NCBI RefSeq assembly: GCF_051622035.1
Contig: NC_135357.1
Location: forward strand, 35,013,691 to 35,077,690
DNA: 64,000 nucleotides
Direction: 5' to 3'
DNA from: Arctopsyche grandis
Lineage: Eukaryota > Arthropoda > Insecta > Trichoptera > Hydropsychidae
Made by a program: the position numbers and the translations under genes. Position 1 is the stretch's first letter; the number at the start of each line of letters is the position of its first letter. Below the pieces are notes generated by a model. That model searched no databases. It was not told the origin of the DNA and was given only the letters and a program-made list of their open reading frames with translations. Of the stretch, positions 44,001-53,000 are shown piece after piece.

Positions 44001-47000
44001 AGCAGAGCGCGGCAAGCGGCGGGCCAAACCATCAAGATCCACCGATGGATACGGGTGACCCTTAATCTGCAGGGCGAAAAGTTTCCGTGGAACGTAGCGG
44101 TGGCGGATATCCAGGATCCCATATTGTTGGGACTGGACGCACTGAGACATGTCCGAGCTACGTTCGAGTTGGGCGGAGAGGAGAAGTGTATCATCAGGGG
44201 CGTGCAACGCGAGAAAGGCAAGAAAAACGCACCTGCTGTCAAGAGCATCCGCGGGGAAGTACCCCACCCGAAGATCACGGCGTTACTCGAGAGGGCCGAT
44301 ATTCTGCCAGAAGAGAAACGGCGCCTCGAGACCATGATTCGGGAAAATCGGAAAGCGTTCGCCCGGGACGAGAAGGACCAAGGAAGGACCACCAAGGCGG
44401 TCCACACCATCGACGTGGGAGACGCGAAGCCGATGAAACAGCCGCCGAGAAGGATACCGCTAGCACGGAAAGAGGAAGTACGCGCTATGATCGACGACTT
44501 ACTGAAGCAGGGCGCGATAGAACCGGGGCACGGGCCGTGGGCGTCACCGGTAGTTCCGGTCGCCAAAAAGGACGGGTCGCTAAGGATGTGCGTGGACTAC
44601 CGGAAACTGAACACCGTCACCAAAATAGATTCACACCCCATCCCGAGGATCGACGACACTTTCGACCAGTTGAACGGAGCGAGCTATTTCAGCACACTGG
44701 ATCTGCAGAGCGGATTCTGGCAGGTACCGGTCGCCCCGGAAGACCGCGAGAAGACAGCGTTCGTAACAGAGTTCGGTCTGTTTCAGTTCAAAGTGATGCC
44801 ATTCGGGTTGTGTAACGCGCCAGCGACGTTCGTACGGTTAATGACAAAAGTGGTCGGTGACATAAGCAATGTCCTCGTGTATCTAGACGACATTATCGTG
44901 CACAGCAAAACTTACGACGAACACTTGGTGCATTTAAACAATGTGTTCGAACGGATACAGGCAGCCGGCCTTAAATTGAATGCAGACAAGTGTCGATTGT
45001 GCTGCCGCGAGGTCGAATTTCTGGGACACCGAGTGTCAGCCGAAGGAATTTCGACAGATCCGAAGAAAGTCCAAACCGTGCGGGACTGGACGACTCCGAA
45101 AACACAAACCCAAATGCGCAGCTTCCTGGGACTGGCCACGTACTACCGAAAATTTGTGCGCAATTTCGCCGAGATCGCGAAACCACTCCATCAGCTAACG
45201 GAAAAAGGGCGCGAGTTCAAGTGGACACCGACGTGCGAACAAGCGTTCGAAAAGTTGAAAGAAGCGCTGACTACCACGCCAATTATGTCGTATCCCCAGC
45301 CGGGAGAGCGATATGTGTTGGACACCGACGCCAGTCAACATAGCATCGGTGCAGTTTTGTCTCAAGTTCAAGGGGGGGTGGAGAAAGTGATCGGGTATTT
45401 CAGCCGGACAATGAACAAACCCGAACAAAACTATTGCGTGACCCGAAAAGAACTATTGGCGGCAATTAAAGCCATTCAACACTTCCACCACTACCTATCG
45501 GGCTCGAAGTTCACGTTACGAACCGACCACTCAGCGTTAACGTGGCTGAAGAACTTCAAAAGACCGGAGGGCCAGTTGGCGAGGTGGCTGGAAATTCTGG
45601 GCCAGTACAACGTGACCATCATTCATCGACCGGGGATAAAGCACGGGAACGCGGACGCACTATCGCGAAGGCCGTGTACGGAAGAGTGTCCCAAATGCTC
45701 ACGCGCAGAGACAACCGATCAAGAAAACGACTCGGCCCGAACGGAACCAGTAGAACCCGCAGAACCGGAAGCACGAGTAGCCCTCGTAGGGATCTTGCCC
45801 AACGAGATGACAAACTCGACGATCGACAAAATCGTCGAGTGGAAGAACGCCGGAACGAGACCACCGTGGGAAACAGTATCTGCTGAGGAGCAGGAACTGA
45901 AAATACTGTGGACCCAATGGGACGCATTGGAGGTGGAAGGCGGTAAGCTGTACCGGAGATGGGAGAACACCGCGGGAACACGTCACACAAAGCAGCTGGT
46001 GGTGCCGACTGAGAAGATACCCGAAATCATGTGGGAGATGCACAACGCGCCCACGGGGGGCCACTTCGGTATCAATAAAACGTACCGAAACGTGCGCCAA
46101 AAATATTACTGGCCGACGTGTCGAATCGACGTCACCCAGTGGTGCGAACGATGCGCACAGTGCGGGGCCCACAACGGACCACACCGAAGGAATCGCGGGG
46201 CACTTCAACCGTACCTTTCGGGGACGCCACTACAACGAATGGCAGTCGACATTCTGGGTCCACTCCCGGCCACCGAACGAGGAAACCGATACATACTGGT
46301 GGCCATGGACTACTTCACGAAGTGGCCGGAAGCGATTCCACTACCGAACCAGGAGGCAGAGACCGTAGCAGACGCCCTGGTAGAACAAGTGTTCACGCGG
46401 CTAGGCGTCCCGAACGAGCTGCACTCTGACCAGGGACGAAACTTCGAGTCGAAGTTGTTCCGTCAGGCACTGGACCGGCTGGGCGTACACAAAACGAGAA
46501 CAACACCATACCGACCTCAGTCCGATGGAATGGTCGAGCGACTCAATCGAACCATGCGGGCGCACTTGACGAAGTTCGTCAACGACGAGCAGGACGACTG
46601 GGACACGCTGGTTCCGCACTTCCTCATGGCATATAGAGCGGCCCAACACGATGCGACAGGAGCATCACCAGCAGCCATGATGTACGGACGAGAACTGCGC
46701 ATGCCGGCGGACCTACTATATGGGGGCCCTCCACCAGACAGCGAACCTCAAGATCCACACCGATATACCACGAAGTTGACCGAAGGCATGGCCAAGGTAC
46801 ATCGGTTCGCCAGAGCCCACCTCCGGATGCAGAATAGCCGTATGAAGACGCGATACGACGTCCGCAGAACCGAACCGGCGTACGAAACAGGTGACCGAGT
46901 ATGGCTGTACAACCCTGCCAAGACTCCAGGGCTTTCACCAAAGCTGCAATCGTTGTGGGAAGGACCGTACACCATAGTGACTAAACTTAGTGACGTAGTA

Positions 47001-50000
47001 TATAGGATACGCAGGGAATTCGACGGCTCAAACCGATTAATGGTGGTGCACCTGGATAGACTCGCAAGGTATAAGGCCGTCGAATATTGACTGTAATTGT
47101 ATGTAGCTGTTTTGTAATTGTAAATTAATGTGTAAATTAATGTGTAAATTAATGTGTAAATTAATGTGTAAATTAAGGTGTAAATTGGTGGGTCGATCGG
47201 GACGATCTCTCTTAAGAGGGGGGTTGTGTAGCGTTGCATAGGGAGACGCCCCGTGGACCGGTGACGTCATGGTGACGCCGACCAATGGTGGAGTCGGGCG
47301 TTGTGGCCAATGGCTACACCCGACTCCTTGACCAATGACTGTACTTGTTGACGTGTCATAAACGTGTATGCGCTGAGCGCTCTATGATATAAGAACGGTA
47401 CGCTCTCGATCGGTGGCATTCGGATCCTGACCTCCACCGGACGAGCAGCAATAAAGAACTGGAACCTGCCTGCGTGTTTTCTTGTACCTCGACCTGACTC
47501 CACTTACCTTTGAATACTCTTCAATATTATAAAATCTTATAACCAATTTTTGAGTCACATCTAACAAACCGATTTTATTTAAAATTTGCACTGATCTATG
47601 ACAATACAACATTCTATCAAAATTTGAATTGCCAGTCGAAAAAAAAAGTTTAATATCTCTATCTCTCTGGTACTTCGCTGTTCATTGTTACTTACCGTTA
47701 TTCAAAAATGAGATGAAATCGTTGTTCACGTCAGTTGTTTGATTTTTACTCAACATCACACCAACAATGGGATCTGGTCCTTCAAATCCAATTCCGGTCA
47801 CTCCTACTACTAAATTTTGTGCGCTGGCATGTATTCCACCTTCAGAAACATTAACTTTATTCAAGATAGTATTATCAACTTCTAAAATAAAAATTTTCGG
47901 CCTCTTTTCAACGCCATTTAATTCGTCGACCAAAAGTTGAACGTCATCTTTGGTGATATCGTCCTTATTGAAAATATATTCTACTGTCTCCTTAAACGTA
48001 TTAGGATTTCTAACAAACTAAAACAGAATAACGCTAGTTAAGGGAAATTATATAAAAATATAAATGCCAAATGAATAAACAAATTCCACATTACTTCATA
48101 ACAATTGTTTTTTGATTCATTGTGACATTCAAAAGGTCTACACAAACCGAAGTCACCAGAATATTTGCAAAATAAAAAGCGATTACCATCTTTGATGACG
48201 CTGCTATTATCTGAAATAAATAAAAGTATATATCTTGAATACATTTCTTAATTTAGCCGTGAACTGAAGCGGGAAAAGAATATACAGGAACACATGAAAA
48301 CATGTGTGATCAAATTAAAAGATAGAAAGACAGTTCAACTATAATATGTTGTGATCTCAATCCAGTGCCAGCTCCGCAGATTTTTTTATATAAATTTTAT
48401 TTTAAAAAATATGTACATTAAAATGGATAAAAAAATAATGACCGCTGTGACCTATGTATGTTACCTTAATGCATCACGCCGACGCCGGTCTTACGTAAAA
48501 GCAACAACAAAAACTAAATTAATTATCAATCATTCATGTTAAATCTCATGAAACTGACAAGTTCATCAACGCGATAATCAAACAAGTCAAAATACTCCCT
48601 TATCACGTTAAGGAACCGGAAAGCCTCTACAAGAGATGAAATACCAAAAGTAGACGTTCTCGCACAATAGGTTGAAAAAGTCGACTTTCAAGAGCCCAAA
48701 ATTTAAGCTCCGATAAAATCAAAGGGTTGTCATTACTTCCCTTTAATATTCCAAAGAAGGAATTTGCATATGGCAAGAATCCTTCTCGAAGATAGTGAGT
48801 CGAAACCTAAGATATCGTGCAAAAAAATGTGAGAAATAAATACAGGATCGAGGAAACTTATTTTGTACTCTGTCAATCAAGGGAAAGAATTTCGTTTCAC
48901 TGGAACTGATAAACCCAAACTCTAAAATGCTCCAAACAAGAAAACAATAAATCAACCCGATAATGTTTGGGTCTGGTTCACTGCATCGAAAGTCGAAAGA
49001 TTGAAAAGCAAATATTGGAAAGCAAAGATCGAAAATCGAAAGATCTTAAGTCGAAAGATCGAAAAGAATGTATGCATGGTAAACGGTACTATGTATATAT
49101 GTATAGGTATAATATGGAACAGCTTGTTCCTCTTGTATCCTGCCCGCGCAAATTAAGTAAGGCTGTACGACAAAAAGAGAGATAATTTGTCCGCACGCCA
49201 CTGATATATTTATTTATTTATTTAATAGTTTTATAAACTACCCGCTCTTCATATGAACATCGTCATAAATATTTTGATTTTTCGACTTTCGATGCGGTAA
49301 CAGCCACCGATAATATTTGCATCTTGATAGTAGTGAGCTTTACGCAAAAAAATCCAAGCATTTTGGTAGCCTTACGGCACATATTTGTAATACATATAAG
49401 TCGACAATTTGAAGTCACTCCTAAATATAATAGTATGCCAAGATCCACAGATGAGTCAGCTCTCGGTAACTGATAGTTCTGAAAGCTATAAAAAAACTTA
49501 ATAGAGGATAGTGGCCTTGAATAAGAAGTAATATGACACTTTGTCAAACTGAACGGTAGACGATTATTAATAGACCATTCACAACAATTCTAGGTCATTA
49601 TAGTTGGAATGCCTACTGACTGTTCTAAAAATCTTCAAGTCATCAGCAAAAAGGAAAATTCAGAGTGATTAATCGACATACCAATATCATTAACTATCGT
49701 ATATAATAATTGTCTAATGCGTGTGTGTGAAGTGCTGCCCGTTAACCCTGCTCCGTCTTTCTTTCTCCCCTTGGAATCGTATATTGTGGAAAGAGACGCG
49801 GCATAGTGTGGGCACAAAAGTGGGCTTTGCGCATGCCCGATGCTCTTACACTTGGGCAGTGGATATCGTATATAATAATTATTTGGTTTATGTTGGCCTC
49901 ATTTGCTGCCAACATCACCCCCACTCAATACGATCCATCGCATCTTTCCTAAGAGAAAGGAAATTTCAGGTCAAACTCAAGGACCACATATCAACTCAGC

Positions 50001-53000
50001 GAGGCATCTCCGCTGGGGTTCCCCAAGGCTCCATCCTCGGCCCCACACTATTCTACCTGTACACACACGACATACCCACTCCTACACATAGGTACACAAA
50101 CATAGCACAGCATGCCGATGACACCATCTTAGCGAGCTCCGTCGGCCCCAAGGGAATCTCGCTCGCCCTCCAGAAGTACTCGGACCAACTGGTAGCGTGG
50201 TACGACAAATGGCTGATGAAAATCAACCCGGACAAAAGTCAGGCAATATTCTTCTCCAGACGTAAAAAAAACGGTGTAAACCAGCCAAGCCAGTCATTAT
50301 AAATGACCAACCAGTCAACTGGACCACGTCTACCCGCTACCTGGGGGTAATAATCGACCGCAAATTAACCTGGAGACCCCACATCACTAACGCTGTGCGT
50401 AGAGCTAGGGCAGTTGTGTCAAAGCTTTACCCACTATGCAAACCAAACAGCAAGCTCTCGCTTAAAAACAAGTGCTTGCTGTATAAATCCATCATCCGCC
50501 CACAAATCACGTACGCGAGCCCCGTGTGGGCTCACACTACCATCTCCACAGATCCATACTCACACTACAGACAGTTCAAAACAAATTCTTGCATGCCGCG
50601 GGCAACTACGACTGGTACACAAAAAACAACATAATTCACAATGACCTAAACATTGACTACCTTGAAAAACACGTACACAAACTTGTCGTGAACTATTTCA
50701 AGTCTCTCGGCAAGATAGACAACCCCCTGATCAATTCCCTCAGTGAGACCAAACTCACGTTCAATCAAAGACCCATCGACATTTTGAAGATGGGTATAGG
50801 CTAAAACTAGTATTTAGTCAAATTTAATCAGAAAACCACCACCCAACGGTCTCAAACCTGTTAACCACCCACTAACACACTAACCCAGACAATATCCCAC
50901 AGATGATGCACTAATTTCGCTTAGTGTTGCAGACTAAAAAAAAAACATACCATAAGCGAACAGCTGCCAGCCCGCACTACAACATCAACGCGAACTAGAT
51001 CAGATACAATACGATAGATCGATAGTCATGGAGTGAACTCCAAGGAACTATCTTTAAAATATTAACCACTACCTGTCGGCCGATCAAATGGCGGCTTCCG
51101 TTGATTCGAATTGTGATTTCTTGCCGAGTACACAACTGTGTACATGCAGGCCACTAGTAAATAATAATTGACCGAGGTTAGACCCTTGTAGTACACCAGA
51201 TGAAGCGTGATAATCATTCGATCCATAAATACCGCAAGAAACATACAGATTTTTGTTAAAAAAAGCGGACTAAATTACCAGGCAAGTCAAATTTAGAAGG
51301 CTTTCGAATAAGAATGCCATAAAAGCTTTTCAATGGGCCGAACGGGGCCGTTTAAAATGTGTAGGACTGACACCAGACGAAAACATATACATATTATATG
51401 GGGCTTAAATACCGGTTGCTGCTACGGCTGTTAAAAGATAAGAATCGAATATGTACATATGTATACTCCAATCAGATGGGACACGTGGCGAGGGTGACGA
51501 AATGTACATAATGCCTAACTACACCACACCACGTCTATATGGATTGGTCATCAATAATTATCATTATTGAATTCTTCGATTTCCTATTGATTCAAACTAT
51601 CAAACGCACTCCTCACAAGCTCAATAGATGCAACCTACCTGCTGCAATAGTTTCCCTTAAAATTTGTTGACAAAGCAAACTTTCAATCTTAACAATTTCG
51701 CCAAGGTCCGATTCAGAAATTTTAATTCTATCCATTACACTTTTGGATATATCAATACGAAACACAACACTCGAATTGGTGTAGATGTGTTTCAGTCTAT
51801 ATGCATTTGAATTCGTTTCCATTAAATAAGACTTGAAGAAACTGCAAATAAATGTCAAATATTCAATCTTTATATGCAATCTTACGCTGATTAGTCATGA
51901 AAATTTTACATACCTGGAATTTTTAAATTTTTCCAGATAATGTTGTTTAATGTCGAAAACATCGGAGGGTTTTTCAAATTCAAATTGGATGTCATAAGTG
52001 TTTAGCCAATTATATTCGCTCTTGACAAATGATAACTTGTTAGTTTCAATGTATTTATCACCGTTGTCAGTGACACACCAATAGTCACCACATCCGTCTG
52101 TTTCCACTTCAAAAGTTGATGAATTTGAAATTTTCAAGCCGACATTTGTCGGATGGAACTCCATAGAATCAGTAAAACATATGATGTCATGTATTGATAC
52201 AGCGCTCCTGTTTTCAACGGAAACAGATATCCCATTTCTAGGATAAGAGAAATTATTGAACCGGTTTTTAATATTAATAATATACATACAATTTTAATTT
52301 TAATTTAAATATAATCAATATCATTTTCGATACATTATTATTTAATTTCTAATGAATTTAACAGTTATTATTATAATACAGCTATATTTTTTTTAATCAT
52401 TTTTAGACAAGATGTTTCGCACATGTTACTAAAAGTGTTTCGCAACCCCAAAAGGGCTAAGAACCACTAATATAGAGTCCAATACTTCCAGACCGATGTT
52501 TCCAGGGGCGTCAGTTGGGGGGGGGGGGGTGCTGGGTTGACGCCCCTGGATGCTTCATATAATCATTTAAAAATGTATCAATACTTACGAATTTCTCCAA
52601 ATTTCCAGTGGCATTTCTGTTTTTTTAACCAAAAGTTCACATTTCACCTTGTCCGTCATTCGATATCCACGAAACAGTCCCGCATCCTTAAATTAGATCA
52701 TGTCAAAATTAGAACATTCAAAGTAATCAATGTGAATTTTTCATTTTAAAGAGAAAATGTGTAGGATCGAAGTTAGATAAACTAGTGCATGTAGATACAA
52801 ACGTATACGCAGATTAGAGTATTTCAGACAGCACCTGGCAAGTAGCTTGCTTATGTAACCATCATAGCTAGTATCTCGCATCTGTACTTCCATTATACAC
52901 TTGCTCTCATAAAAATTCGACTCACGGCTGATACATTTCTCGTTAATAAAATGCTTCGGCTTTCCTTGTTCACGTAGCAATATACACCATCTTCTAATGT

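Larger units (their letters stand above)
48390..51300 (-). mobile_element. CR1/Jockey-like LINE, decayed, interrupted (receptor intron)
   Basis: Minus-strand pieces in order: GVLQGSN near 51180, the remains of ADDLKIFRTV near 49640, NLTKCHITSYSR and DLGILLYLGVTS near 49400, KATKMLGF, then WSILEFGFI and DRVQNKFPR near 48900, and a TAAA-type 3' end near 48390. These are reverse transcriptase and thumb parts of a CR1- or Jockey-type LINE, with stops and frame changes. It is broken up by a MITE (48983-49295), a short insert (about 49713-49866) and a Jockey 3' fragment. Confidence 0.62.

Noticed and set aside
44087-44815. A 242-aa frame within the Gypsy element, plus many antisense frames at 43-46 kb
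   Set aside because: Shadows of the GC-rich pol frame; no independent codon pattern or domain.
42622-47090. Domesticated gag or pol host gene
   Set aside because: Flanked by matching LTRs and a fresh target duplication, so it is an ordinary Gypsy insertion.
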